Shown here: positions 22,349-33,294 of the stretch, piece by piece
How positions within the stretch are numbered: the first letter of the stretch is position 1
How the letters are laid out: each line of letters begins with the position of its first letter
The notes under the pieces: model-generated
Databases searched by the model: none
What the model saw: the letters and a program-made list of their open reading frames with translations, nothing else
What the model was told of the DNA's origin: nothing
DNA from: Delphinus delphis
Lineage: Eukaryota > Chordata > Mammalia > Artiodactyla > Delphinidae
DNA length: 64,000 nt
Reading direction: 5' to 3'
Assembly (NCBI RefSeq): GCF_949987515.2
Contig: NC_082698.1
Span: 30,408,070 to 30,472,069 of the forward strand
Translations under genes and position numbers: made by a program

Positions 22349-22560
22349 GATGGACATACTAAAAATAAAATGATTAAAAGTGTCATCCTCTGTTGTTTGG
22401 CATGGAAAGACATCCACAAATTGTTGTGTGAGGAAAATGCAGGTGGCCGAATGCTTTTTCTTCTATTATTTGAGGCTTTTAAAAATATTAAGCATGCATT
22501 TTCATAAATAAAAAAATCAATAAAGGTATTTTCATTCTGAAAAAAGACCTAAAGCAGACA
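22349..22560 (+). repeat. L1M fragment (sense)
   Basis: ggcatggaaagacatccac and gtgtgaggaaaatgcaggtg are L1M ORF2-end motifs. Confidence 0.6.
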
Positions 22561-22789
22561 ATAAAAAAGTTGAGTCACCACTGAGCCAAATGTGGATGAA
22601 AGCAATAAAGAATCAGAACCCTGTGGCCAGTCCTATCCCATTAGCGTGTGTCTCACTTTTCAAGGGTAGTCAGGTGTCCAGCTCACAAACTGAGATAATA
22701 TTTGAATCAGTGCCTGATTAATTACACGGGACCTTGCAAATGTAAAGTGATGATGATGATGGGTGTGGGAGGGCGTAACGGAAGGGAAG

Positions 22790-23000
22790 AGCTCTGTTTA
22801 CTGACTGCCCACTACATGTCAGGTCCTTGGTTGAGGGGCTTTCAGAGATGTTCTATTCTTGTCCTCCCCAAGGATGGCGGAATTCCCACTTTATATAGAT
22901 GAAGAAACGGAGGCTCCGAGAAGGGGATTCTCTGGGGTTATACAGTGACATGTTAGGATTTGAGCCCTGGGCCCTCTGACTCTGAATCCAGTGCTTTCTG
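22790..23000 (-). repeat. MIR ending just upstream of an exon acceptor
   Basis: Antisense MIR: ctgcccactacatgtcagg, agatgaagaaacggaggctc, tatacagtgacatgttagg and tctgactctgaatccagtgc. It ends about 57 bp before the exon at 23057. Confidence 0.85.
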
Positions 23001-23056
23001 AAAAGTCCCTTGGATTCCCCGGCCAGCTCCAACTCCTCCTCTCTTCTCTTTTTTAG

Positions 23057-23128
23057 ACGACTCAACCGGAACCAGCTGTACGCATTACCAGAACTGCTGT
23101 TCCAGAATAACCAGGCTCTGTCGAGGCT
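23057..23128 (+). CDS. SLIT1: SLIT1 LRR exon (probably exon 4, third LRR)
   Basis: This 72-bp exon follows ctcctctcttctcttttttag and ends at CT|GTGAGTAACG. The split codon from the previous exon is CT|A, still Leu. The peptide reads [15 protein letters not shown] then QNNQALSR, and the final CT opens another Leu codon. [12 protein letters not shown] is characteristic of SLIT1; SLIT2 has LLFLGTAKLYRL and SLIT3 LLFQSTPKLTRL (from memory). Tyr-Ala after NQL differs from the His-Met I recall in human, at variable LRR positions between conserved leucines. The next expected exon, starting DLSEN, was not found anywhere downstream, so the following intron exceeds 40.8 kb in this window. A MIR copy ends about 57 bp upstream of the acceptor. 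Confidence 0.97.
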
Positions 23129-23654
23129 GTGAGTAACGCTTCATGGAAGAAAGCTCTCTCTGTGGTCTTATCTCTCACCCGGTTGAGGGGGCAGTGTGTG
23201 GTCAGTGGGCCCTGGACTCTCCATGACCATGACACCTGTGCTCCTCACCTGGCAGGCATCGTTCAGGGCATCAAAGGCCGGCTTACTGTAGGAAGGTGCT
23301 TTGCGGGGCCTTTCTTCCTGGCAAGCACTTGACAAAATTGGCAGTCTATCCAATTCTGTGTGCTGCCCCTGACAGTGTGGTATGGGAATGTCCTCGGGGT
23401 GGGCAAGCTTGTCAGCCATGATGGCAGACTTTATGGGGAGGACCGTACTCATGCATCTCTCGCTGCCTTTGGCTGCCTTGGGTGGAATATTCATTCACAT
23501 AAGCCCTTCTTGGATCTGTTTCTGTTTTCAACTCAGAGTAATGAGGTCTGTGAGCTTATTAACCGTGGCATAAAGTCATACTTGTATTTGCTGTAAATGT
23601 ACTTCTTTCAAGTTTAAAAGGTAGTGGCCAATTCTGCTGCTCCATGATTTACGA

Positions 23655-24000
23655 GATATGTCTGTAATTGTTCTCCTGTACATTTCATTTTGTGGGATCT
23701 TGGGCAGGACAGGACCTTAGAGATTACCTGAGGACTCTCTTCTGCAGCTCCTTAGCGTATGTATGGTCTTTTAATCTTTGCTTGGCTACTTCTCGTGCTG
23801 GGGAGTTCACCACCTCCTTGGGCAACCAATTCCATTGTTGGACAGATCTGCATAAAAGAAACATTTTCTTAACTTTGAGCCCTAAATCTGCTTTCTAATA
23901 ATTTATGATTTCTCTAGCTTTGCTTTCTGTAAGTACCTAGAACAACCATGTACAGTACTCTTGTTCAATTTTTGAAGGGCTGTCAGGTTTTTGAATTTTG
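23655..24000 (-). repeat. L3/CR1-like LINE fragment
   Basis: gttcaccacctccttgggca, ccaattccattgttggac and gaagggctgtcaggtttttg resemble the antisense 3' region of mammalian CR1/L3 elements. Old and diverged. Confidence 0.55.
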
Positions 24001-25085
24001 AGTTGGGAGGTTTAGTCATCATTAACAACCTGAAAAAACATTGGTTGGGACCTTCTGCATGCCCAGCAAAGCACGGTGTGAGATGCTGAGGCTGCCGGTT
24101 CTCCCCTAAAGAAGAGTATAGGACACCTCCTAGGTGGAGGTGCAGGTGAGTCCGGAGGTGCAGTGGGTGGTGCAGGTAGGACTGAAGGGTGGGGGCTGGG
24201 TGGGAGTCAGCACCATGGGGCTACCTGAGTGCTGAGAGGCGTGCCTGTGGGGTCTGGAGCTTGATCTCCTCCCCTCTGATTAAACATGGCTAGTTCCTTC
24301 CACCTCTGTCATGATTGCCACCTTTTGATAAGCCCAGTGGTCTGCAGGCAGCTCCAGAATTTCTCATTGATCCTGCCTTCCAGTTTTTGTCCTTAGGGCG
24401 GAGCTCTAATTTTCAGTTTGTCCAAATGGTCTCTCCAGTCTCTTCCTGTTTCCTCCTCCTGGCCTGGAGCCCTCTCCCTAGAAATGGAGATGATCCCTCA
24501 GTGATGATCCCTTCTGCTGGTCTTTGCTACCCTTGGGCTCATACTGGGGCTTCTCTGTCAGTCCTCCTACAACTGGTAGGTTGGCCCTTTGGTGCCAGGC
24601 ACACACAGTGAGTGCCTTACTTTTCTTCCTTGATTGCTGAAGGCACAAGACCCTTCCTAGCAGGTGCAGCCACCCTAACATCCCTTTAACCTGTGGGCCA
24701 GGGCTGGTCCACAAGGTCCATGCTGTTACCGGTCCCGTGCTGGCAGCTGGCTTTGTCCTGACTTGGCCCCAGCAGCTCCTGTTTTCTCCGCCCTGTCTTT
24801 TCTCGGAGCTGGCTCTTGCAGCAGTTATCACAGCTCTGCCTCTCTGCAAAAATTCATCCTGAACATTTTTTCTCTTGATCTCCTTCTGTACTTTTCTTTT
24901 TCCTTCTCTTAAGCCCCCTTAGCCTTTCAAGCTTGGGCCCCCACTCTCCCAGCATTATTTGCCTGCTTGGGTTCCCTTCCCTTCAGCACATTGATGCCCT
25001 TCACCATCCAGGGTTTGGAACATGTGCCTAGTTGCTGTTAAGCTCTGGGCACTGCTTTGATCCTCCTTCATTTATTTTATTTTAA

Positions 25086-25745
25086 AAAAATTTAAAATTT
25101 GTTTTTAAATTTCAGCTTTACTAAGGTATAATTGACAAATAAAATTGAAATATACTTAAAGTGTACACTGATGATTTGATATACATACACATTGTGAAAG
25201 GATCCCCTGCCACGTTCACTAACATATCCATCACCTCGCATATTTATCTTCTTTTTTTTGAGCACATTTAAGTTCTACTCTCTTAGCAAATTTCAATTGT
25301 ATTAAGAATGTGTTATCAACAATAGTCATCATGTTATATGTTAGATTATACTCTGTTACCAACCTCTCTATTTCCCCATCCCACAGCCTCTGGCAACCAC
25401 TTTTCTGCTGTCTGTTTCTATGAGTTTGACTTTTTTTAGATTCCTCATATAAGTGATACCATGCAGTATTTGTCTTTGGCTTATTTCACTTAACATAATC
25501 CTTCAGGGTCCACCCATGTTGTCACAAATGGCAGGATTTCCTTCTTTCTCATGGCTGAATTATATTCCACTGTATATTTTATATATATATTTTTATATAA
25601 TATATATTATATACAATATATAAATATATATTATACATAAATATATAATATATATAATATATTATATATATATATATATTTCACATCTTCTTTATCCATT
25701 CTTCTGCTGATGGACACATAGGTTGTTTCCATCTATCCCTCATTT
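25086..25745 (-). mobile_element. L1 3' end, antisense, with an AT-satellite insertion
   Basis: agctttactaaggtataatt, catcacctcgcatatttatc, caacaatagtcatcatgtta and tatgagtttgacttttttta, then ctgatggacacatagg after the AT block. Interrupted at about 25570-25680 by TA-rich repeats. Confidence 0.9.
25570..25680. repeat. AT-rich (TA)n block
   Basis: About 110 bp of almost pure A/T with many self-complementary TATATA/AATATATT runs, located where L1 has its tgtatatat motif, so it probably grew inside the L1. Confidence 0.95.
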
Positions 25746-26284
25746 ATTTAAAAATATCCAAGACCCTATCGTGTGAATCTAAATCCACAAACCTCCCGGC
25801 TTTTGCTTGCAGTCACCTCCAGCTCTATTCACAGTTTGAGGGGCCAGCATCTTTCGCCATAACCTCCACCAGCTCGTAGGGCTGAAGGGGAGAGGACAGC
25901 TCTGTAGGGGTCTCTCTCTCTCCCTCCAGCACTTGAGTCTACCTTTCATCAGGGGCATCAGCGCCCTGCATGTCCCTGGGCCCCCACCTGAGAGTGGTGA
26001 TACCGTGTGGCCAGTGTGGCTGCCTTCTTGGCCGGTGTCTGGGGAACCAGGATCCCTAGTGGAATGGGAGGTAGCGCAGGGGAGTAGGAAGTCAAGTGTC
26101 ATATAGTCCTGGGTTTTTCATGGTGTAACTCAGGTGGAGTTTTTCTTACCTGTGCACTGTTAGGCTCTCCTGAGGCTGAACTGAGATTGAGCACGTACAG
26201 TATCCAGGACAGCCTGCAGCAGACGTTCCTTGTGTCCCTGACGTGTGGGTGAGTGAAGGGCCCTGTGGTGGAGCTGGTCCTCCT

Positions 26285-26385
26285 GTGCACGCTGTCTTGT
26301 CTGACTCCTGTGACCCTGCAGGGCAGACAGTGTCTCTGGTTTTACTGCTGACAAACGTCAAGGTTGGAGAGGTGAAACGACCTCC
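26285..26385 (-). repeat. MIR fragment
   Basis: ccctgcagggcagacagtg, ttttactgctgacaaacg and aggttggagaggtgaaac; antisense MIR, diverged. Confidence 0.5.
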
Positions 26386-26730
26386 ACAGGGCCAGTAATG
26401 AAGCCCTTTTGGACACCCTGCCCAGTGCTCTTCATGGCTTTATATTTTAAGAGGAGTCCTGGAGAAAAGGACTTCTGCGTTTTAATGAATTTTAAATACC
26501 CAGATTCTTCAGCCAAAGGCTGGCACAAGGAGCTCTATTCAAGGAGTAGAAGAGTGATTGAAGGGGACAGGAGTCTGCCTGACTCCTACTCCTGGCACCC
26601 TACGGGGCTGGGATCCAGGGCAGGCAGTAGCCTCCAGAAATGTTGGATGTTTTCACCCCGGTGGCCCAGGGCTGGCTGCCTTGGGGACAGGGCCAGTCGG
26701 CAGTCATCAGAGGGACTTCTAGAGGAAGGA

Positions 26731-26744
26731 CCCCCCCCCCCCCC
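26731..26744. repeat. Poly(C)14 tract
   Basis: Fourteen uninterrupted C's. The complementary strand is G14, able to form quadruplex structures. Confidence 0.97.
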
Positions 26745-27148
26745 GATGGAAGGCTTGGTTGCCCTTTGGCTCCAAGGGCAAAGGAGTATTTCTAGGCTCT
26801 ATAGCCAGAATCTTTCTCTAACACTTATTGCCTTTTCTTCCCAGGCATCTGGCCCCTAACTCTAAGCCTTTCCTTATCCAGGAGCATAGCTGGGTCTGGG
26901 TATAGGGAGACTATTTTCTTTAGCTCTCCTCTTTTTTTTTTTATTTAACGATTAAAGAAAATTGAAGTATCAATATAGTTGATTTACAATGTGTTAATTT
27001 CTACTGTATAGCAAAGCGATTCAGTTATCCATCTATCTATATCTGTAGCTATATCTATATCTATATATATACACACACATTCTTTTTCATGTTCTTTTCC
27101 ATTATGGTTTATCACAGGATATTGAATATAGAAGGTCCTGTTGTTTAT

Positions 27149-27441
27149 CTATTTTATATATAGTAGTGTGCATATGTTAATCCCCAAATTCTTGTTTATC
27201 TCTCCTCCGACCCCTTGCTCTCCCCTTTGGTAACCATAAGTTTGTTCTCTATTTGTCTGTGAGTCTATTTCTGTTTTGTAAATAAGTTCATTTATATCAT
27301 TTTTTTTAGATTCCACATGTAAGTGATATGATAGGATATTTGTCTGTCTTTGTCTGGCTTCACTTAATATGATAATCTCTAGGTCCATCCATGTTGTTGC
27401 AATGGCATTATTTCATTCTTTTTATGGCTGAGTAATATTCC

Positions 27442-27489
<48 letters not shown>

Positions 27490-27870
27490 CCACATCTTTA
27501 TCCATTCATCTGTTGATGGACATTTAGGTTGCTTCCATGTCTTGGCTATTGTAAATAGTGCTGCTATGAACATTGGGGTGCATGTATCTTTTGGAATTAG
27601 AGCTTTCTCTGGATATATGCCAAGGAGTGGGATTGCTGGATCATATGGTAGCTCTATTTTTAGTTTTTTAAGGAACCTCCATACTGTTCTCCATAGTGAC
27701 TGCACCAATTTATATTCCCACCAACAGTGTAGGAAGGTTCCTTTTTCTCCACACCCTCTCCAGCATTTATTATTTGTAGACTTTTTAATGACGGCTGTTC
27801 TAACTGGTGTGAAGTGATACTTCGTTGTAGTTTTGATTTGCATTTCTCTAATATTAGCAATATTGAGCAT
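27149..27870 (-). pseudogene. L1 ORF2p C-terminal remnant
   Basis: This is the last roughly 240 residues of an L1 ORF2 protein on the minus strand, broken by a frameshift where the two frames meet near 27380 and by a dinucleotide expansion at about 27444-27486. The conserved C-terminal cysteine/tryptophan segment is readable ([12 protein letters not shown]). The region lies C-terminal to the reverse transcriptase domain, so no enzymatic activity could be encoded. Confidence 0.88.
27444..27487. repeat. (TG)n microsatellite inside L1 ORF2
   Basis: About 21 uninterrupted TG units between attccattg and tataccacatc. Confidence 0.97.
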
Positions 27871-28383
27871 CTTTTCATGTGCCTGTTGGCCATCTGTATG
27901 TCTTCTTTGGAGAAATGTCTATTTAGGTCTTCTGCCCATTTTTTGATCGGGTGTTTTGTTTTTTTGATATTAAGCTGTATGAACTGTTTGTATATTTTGG
28001 AAATTAATCTCTTTCAGTAGCATCGTTTGCAAATATTTTCTCCCAGTCCATAGGTTGTCTTTTTGTTTCCTCTCGTTATTTCTTAAGTCCACCTCTAAGC
28101 ATAGGAGTGCAAGCTGATGGGACTTTGGGGAGGACTCCTGTGCAGCATGCCCCGCTTATAGCAGCCTAGAACGTGAATTCATGACCAGGGGCAGTACTTC
28201 CTGATGCCTCTCCAGTTCAGGTCATCTCAAAAAGGGCACATTCTGGGAGGAAATGATTAAATAAACCTTTTTATTGATCTGGTTGTTTGTCCCTGTTGTC
28301 TGGGCCCTGAATTTTTCACCTTGGTGATGGTTATAGGGAAGGGTACAGGAGCAAGTGCTTAAAGACTTATTTGCTAATATTCT

Positions 28384-28598
28384 TTTTTTTTTTTTTTTTT
28401 TTTTTTGCGGTACGCGGGCGTCTCACTGTTGTGGCCTCTCCCGTTGCAGAGCACAGGCTCCGGATGCGCAGGCTCAGTGGCCATGGCTCACGGGCCTAGC
28501 TGCTCCGCGGCATGTGGGATCTTCCCAGACCAGGGCACAAACCCGTGTCCCCTGCATCGGCAGGCGGACTCTCAACCACTGCGCCACCAGGGAAGCCC
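28384..28598 (-). mobile_element. CHR SINE, short form, with TSD
   Basis: T24 tail, then gcggtacgcgggcg, to the head caccagggaagccc at the right. Flanks tgctaatattct at 28372-28383 and 28599-28610 are identical. Low divergence, so a young copy. Confidence 0.95.
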
Positions 28599-29255
28599 TG
28601 CTAATATTCTTTACCTTCCCTCCCCCCCCCAATCCATCGACCTGAGCATCTGGCATTCCAAAACATCTCTCATAACTCTCCCAGTGGTCTGGCTGAGGAG
28701 CACTCGGGCACTCCTGGTTCCAGAAACAGGACCCCTGCAGGCTGGTGAGTTGGGGTGGGCGGGGTAGTATAAAGGCACAAGCAGCAGACTCACGGGCTCC
28801 CATGACAGGAAGTGAGGCACAGCTGGGACTAAGGGTGTGAGGGATGTTTCTAGTTCTTTCTGATTGTCTACCTTGTTGTCCCACTCCTCCCCGCAAACCA
28901 GTGTCTTGGGTTTACCAGCAACATCTCAGTTCCACCATGACTTTGGTTGGCCACCGTGCTTACTCCCCTCCTACTTCCTGTGACCTTGGAGCTCAGATCT
29001 CCTCGAGTTTCCAGTCCCAGCCCAGATTTCTGGGGAAGGATGCTGGTTGGCCCATGCTTGGTCAGGAGTTCACTTCTGGGCCAAGGAGCTGTGCTGGCGG
29101 CTATGGGACCTCCTGGTGTAGTCACACTCTGGGGCCTACCCTCAGGAGGAGGGTAAGAGACGATGCAGGGCTTGGCGTTTCTGGCCTCTCATCTGGTGAC
29201 CTTTCTTCTGTTTTGAGGGATCCGTTACTAATACTTTCCACCTGGAGCAAATCAT

Positions 29256-29258
<3 letters not shown>

Positions 29259-29286
<28 letters not shown>
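29259..29286. repeat. Poly(T)28
   Basis: 28 uninterrupted T's with no SINE or L1 body recognisable beside it. It may be the tail of a severely truncated minus-strand retroelement. Confidence 0.95.
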
Positions 29287-29584
29287 CCACCAGAGGCCGT
29301 ATGTTAAATCAGCATGAAAACAAGTTTGAGGGAGACCAAATGTGCAGGGTAAGGTGTGGCCACAAAGCACATCAGGTGGTGTGGCCCACGTTTCAACTGA
29401 TTTTGTCTGTGTAGCTTCGGCAGTTGAAATCCTCTTGCTGGTTATTCCTCACCAATGTTTCTCCACGTATTGGGTTAGTCCATTTCTTTCCACATTTGGG
29501 ACGTGCGGCCCAGAGAGGTGATTTGTCCTGGACCACAGAGTAGTTTGGTAATAGGGTTGGAGTTAGACACCAGGCCTTCAAGGG

Positions 29585-30035
29585 ACCATAAGAAGTCTGA
29601 AAATGGGCTTAAACCTTGACCTAGAAATCTCACGTTTGGGGATTGACCCTAAAGTCAATAAAATATGACCACAAACATGTTCATTGCAGCATAACTCAGA
29701 ATGTTGAAATATGGAATATTGAAAACTATATGGAACAACTGAAATGCCCCACCTTGGGGGAATGGTTAAGTAAATGTTGGTACATACACTTGATGGAAAA
29801 TTTATATCATCATCAAAAACGGCCTTTATGAAAGACAAAGTAACACAGATAAATGTTTGTGATACCAAAGCCAGGATGCAAAATTGTTTTGACAATATGG
29901 TCACTAAACAAATTACTCTAAAGCATGCACAGGAAAATGACTACAAAATGCCAACAGGGGTTATCTCTGGGTGGCTTTTTCTTTTTTATATTTCCCAGGT
30001 GTTGGATAAAAAGAGTATAATATTTTTATGGTAGG
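29585..30035 (+). repeat. L1M fragment (sense)
   Basis: gaccctaaagtcaataaaat, aaacatgttcattgcagcat, gggggaatggttaagtaaat and ggggttatctctgggtggc are L1M ORF2-end and 3'-UTR motifs. Confidence 0.7.
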
Positions 30036-30079
30036 AGACCTCACAGTTTTTATATGCACTGGAAAACCTCTGTTGTCTG

Positions 30080-30265
30080 AGTTAAAGTGAACACTAGATA
30101 AATGATGTTGGGCCACTTCCTTGAACCCCGTTGAGCCCATTTGTTCTTCTATCAGATAAAGATAATAATGTCTGCCTCACAGCCTTTCGTGGGGATTCAA
30201 GAGAGGTGTAACTCCCTCTCAGGTCAGGTGTAAGCTCGGTAGCACACAGTAGATGCTCAGGAAAT
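30080..30265 (+). repeat. MIR (sense), diverged
   Basis: ttgggccacttccttgaacc, cccatttgttcttctatcag, gataataatgtctgcctcac and agtagatgctcaggaaat. Confidence 0.75.
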
Positions 30266-30271
30266 CAGTGA

Positions 30272-30385
30272 ATTTTCCCTTTTACAGATGAAGAAATTCA
30301 AGCTCAGAGGATTTGTGACCTGCTCAAGGGGTTGAGGCAAATTTGAACCCTGGTCTGTCTGATGCTAAAGCTCATCCTTCCATAT
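30272..30385 (-). repeat. MIR fragment (antisense)
   Basis: cttttacagatgaagaaatt, gacctgctcaagggg and aaatttgaaccctggtctg, abutting the sense MIR on its left. Confidence 0.8.
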
Positions 30386-30800
30386 CATCCACCCCCTCCC
30401 AGCCGTCCGCCCTCTGCCCACCTCCTACACCCATCTACCTATCATCTACCCACCACCCAGCCAGCCTCCCTCTCATCTGTGCTCCCATTTACCCATCTAC
30501 CAACCCATCAATTAATCCGCCCATCCCTCCATCCTCCATCTCCTGCCACTGGTCCTCCCATCTAACACCCTCCTACCCACCTATCCATCTGCCTGCCCCT
30601 CCAGTCTTTTACTCATTTGCCCACCAAGCCCACCCATTCACCCCCCACTTAGGCATCTACCAACATACCCATAAACCTACCATACACCCATCTATCCCCC
30701 CATGCCTCACCCACCCTCCCTTCTCCTCCCCTCACCACATCCAACTCCCCTCTCACCTTCCATATCTGCCTGCCCATCCACCCACGCACCCACTCACCCA
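30386..30800. repeat. Degenerate CCAT/CCCA simple repeat (about 415 bp)
   Basis: Pyrimidine-rich + strand built of diverged cccatctacc, ccacc and catccatct units with almost no G. It generates a spurious Pro/Ser/His-rich frame (30343-30858). Confidence 0.9.
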
Positions 30801-32189
30801 GCATTTACAGAGGGCCTCCTATGAGCCAGGCACTGTGGTCGGTGCTGAGAACACGTGACAGCTGTGTAAGACGGCTAGGTACGGCGCAGTCTTTGCAGGA
30901 GGTGAGGGTTTATCACTAGTGCTCTTTGAAAGCAGTCTGTATCCTCTGACCTACCAACAGTTTGGAGTGTGTGTGGGGGAAATGATTGCCTGGCTGGACC
31001 CGTATCTCCTGCCTGGGGTGGTTATATCTCGGTGGCAGGTGACCTGGGTTGAAGATCAGCTTCATCACCTGATAGCCACCCATGAGAGGGTGTGGAGATG
31101 TTGTTTTGCAGATGCACATAGGGGTTGTGGCTAAGGTTAGAGGGACAAATTTGAACCTGCCTCCTCCTCTTATAGCAGCAAAACCGAGGCTTCACCCACA
31201 TTTGGGTGGGGAGCACCGTGAGCGTCAGCCGCCTGTGCACTGTCCTCCCAGATTTGGGGAGGAGTCTCTCCCGTTGCCTTGCAATCCCGCCTCTTGCTGG
31301 TTGCATTCCCTTCCCTAGTCCAGAAGCCGCTTCTGGAAACCCAGTTCCTCTGGGTTTCTTTTTAGCCTTGAAACCAATATGTGCCCTGACAAGATTGACC
31401 TTTTGTGTCTCTGCTGGGCCTGGAAGGGGTGGGGGTGGGTGATTAAGGGCAGCCGAGGGCATTGATTCCCCCTTATTTATATCCCTGCTGTAAGGACCAG
31501 GATAATTCATTACCGGCCTCGGTGGCTGGAGAGGCGGGGGTGTGATATTCTGCTGGAGCCCTGTTGAAGAATGCCTGACCCCACTGACCTTGTCTCGAGC
31601 TGGGTTTAATTAAACTGTCAGCACTGGTCAGAAGAACAAAGCCTCCCGTCCCATCCTGGTACCCAGCCCCCATCAGAGGCAGGGGGCATTCTCTGCTGAA
31701 ATGAAGAGCTGTTAAAAATGGATCTGTCTTGCCTCTGAGGGAAATTACCCGAAGCAGGAAGGCGACCTTGCTTTTGTGACACGTCCACTCCAGGCAACAG
31801 ATCTGCGGAACTGAACCGTCCTTGCCACCCGCCGAGGACCCCAAGTGTGAGGAATGGGGCTTCTTCCTGCCACAACTGCCTTAAGATGCCATCCCTCACT
31901 CCCTGGACTTTCCTTTTCCAAGAAAGGAATTTCAGGAGTTTTGTCTGTGAGATATTAAGTCTGTGAGGTGTTTCTGGCATTAATGATAGAAAGAAGCTTC
32001 CTTGGTTAGAAGGTTTGGGGAAGTTTGAGGTCAAACAAGTTTCTCTGTGGAGTTACTTTCAGCCCCTTTAATCCACTTGTGCTCACTATAAAGCCCCCAG
32101 GGGACATGTAGGGTGTTGCCAAATTGATATGACTGTGAAAGTCTTGAAAATTTTATTTTTAGGGAATACCTAGATCTTGTAGGTCTAGT

Positions 32190-32285
32190 GTCAGACTTGC
32201 TGAGGCCTCAGGCAATAAGGATCAGAGCTGAGACTTGAACTCAGGTCCCCCTGACCCCAGACCCATGCACCTACCTCTAAACCAT
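32190..32285 (-). repeat. MIR fragment
   Basis: atcagagctgagacttgaac and tcaggtccccctgacccc; antisense MIR end. Confidence 0.6.
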
Positions 32286-32286
32286 C

Positions 32287-32445
32287 AGTACTCAAATTAG
32301 TGTGGGAGTTACTTAGAGGATTTTAAAATGCAGATCCCCAGGCACTATCTTCAGAGACCCTGAGTTAACAGGTGTGGAAGGGCCCAAGGATATGCATTAT
32401 TGTCAAGCCCCATCTGGTTCACACTTTGAGAAGCCTTGCTCCCCA
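32287..32445 (+). mobile_element. MER5A-like remnant
   Basis: aaaatgcagatccccaggc, agagaccctgagttaacagg and ggttcacactttgagaagcc, in the MER5A order. Confidence 0.7.
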
Positions 32446-33294
32446 GCATGCTTGCTGAGTCTTAGGTGGGGACCCCTCTTCGGCAGAGCCCCTGTCTGTC
32501 TCTACCCAACTTGGTTCTGGTGTGAGAGCCACAGGAACAAAGCCCTCCCCAGGGCAGACGCTTCACCTCTTGCTGCCGTGCAGAGAGCGATTTGGGGATT
32601 ATGAGTGGGCAATTATGGAGCACTCTGGGCTCTCAAAGTGCTTTCCGATCATTAAATCTGTGCCTGCTGTCAAAGCTCTAGTGAAGATGCACGCGTCCTA
32701 CTGGGTCGGCCCAGGAGCCTCTGCGGAAGAGGGCAGCCAGCCTGAGATTGACGGACCATGTGCCAGAGTGGCTGACTTTGCCCAGCATGGATGGATGTCC
32801 TGAGCACAGCCCCGGCCGTGGCTCTGCCCCCCACTGCCTCACAACCACACTTTTGTGAGCCTTCACAAATAAGGACAGCCAGTTGGAAACCAGGGCCTGG
32901 GGGAGGGCTGGGGGCAAGAGCTGTGGATGGGTCATCCGCAGGGGATCGTGTCCTGCTGGGGACCTTTTACAAGGGCTCAAAGGAATGAAAAGCCGCCAGT
33001 TCTCTCCTACAGCCTGATAAAATCGTTACGGAATAAACAATTCATAAGCATGGAGAAGATTCTGAACAGAGCAGGGATCAGGAGGGGGCTGCTGTGAATA
33101 ACTTCTAGGGGAGTGAGGATTTTTAAAAACCATCTCAAACATTACATAAATAATTTTGCTGTGATATTGAACATTTGGAAAATAGAGAAAAGCAAAGAAA
33201 GATAAGAGGTTTCTTTTTTTTTTTTAAGTTAAATAAGGCATTTAAAAATGCTTGAGCGATCATTCCAGTATTTTTTAAAAAGAGAGTTTAATAC

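Larger units (their letters stand above)
16875..23056 (+). other. SLIT1: SLIT1 intron (probably intron 3), 6.2 kb
   Basis: It contains an L1M fragment, MIRs, a perfect hairpin (17806-17843), a short CpG-dense segment (19360-19535), three CHR SINEs arranged as a composite block (20449-21657), a MER5A-like remnant, a younger L1 3' end and a MIR close to the acceptor. Nothing recognised in 16875-17140, 18310-19350 or 19540-20445, except a weak MIR-like stretch near 19555-19660. Confidence 0.85.
26930..28080 (-). mobile_element. L1, antisense, with degraded ORF2 C-terminus
   Basis: Poly(T) at the left (26931 onward), then 3'-UTR, then ORF2 end. Two minus-strand frames cover the ORF2 C-terminal region: 27379-27870 (includes [20 protein letters not shown] and [20 protein letters not shown]) and 27149-27388 ([15 protein letters not shown]), frame-shifted from each other. 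A CA/TG microsatellite sits inside the coding part after KMWYTHTH. Truncated and dead; no endonuclease or reverse-transcriptase domain remains. Confidence 0.93.

Noticed and set aside
24207..24218. Half-match to the REST/NRSF element (tcagcaccatgg)
   Set aside because: The second half (ggctacc) does not match the RE1 consensus, so only half a site is present.
30343..30858. 171-codon Pro/Ser/His-rich frame
   Set aside because: Translation of the degenerate CCAT simple repeat.
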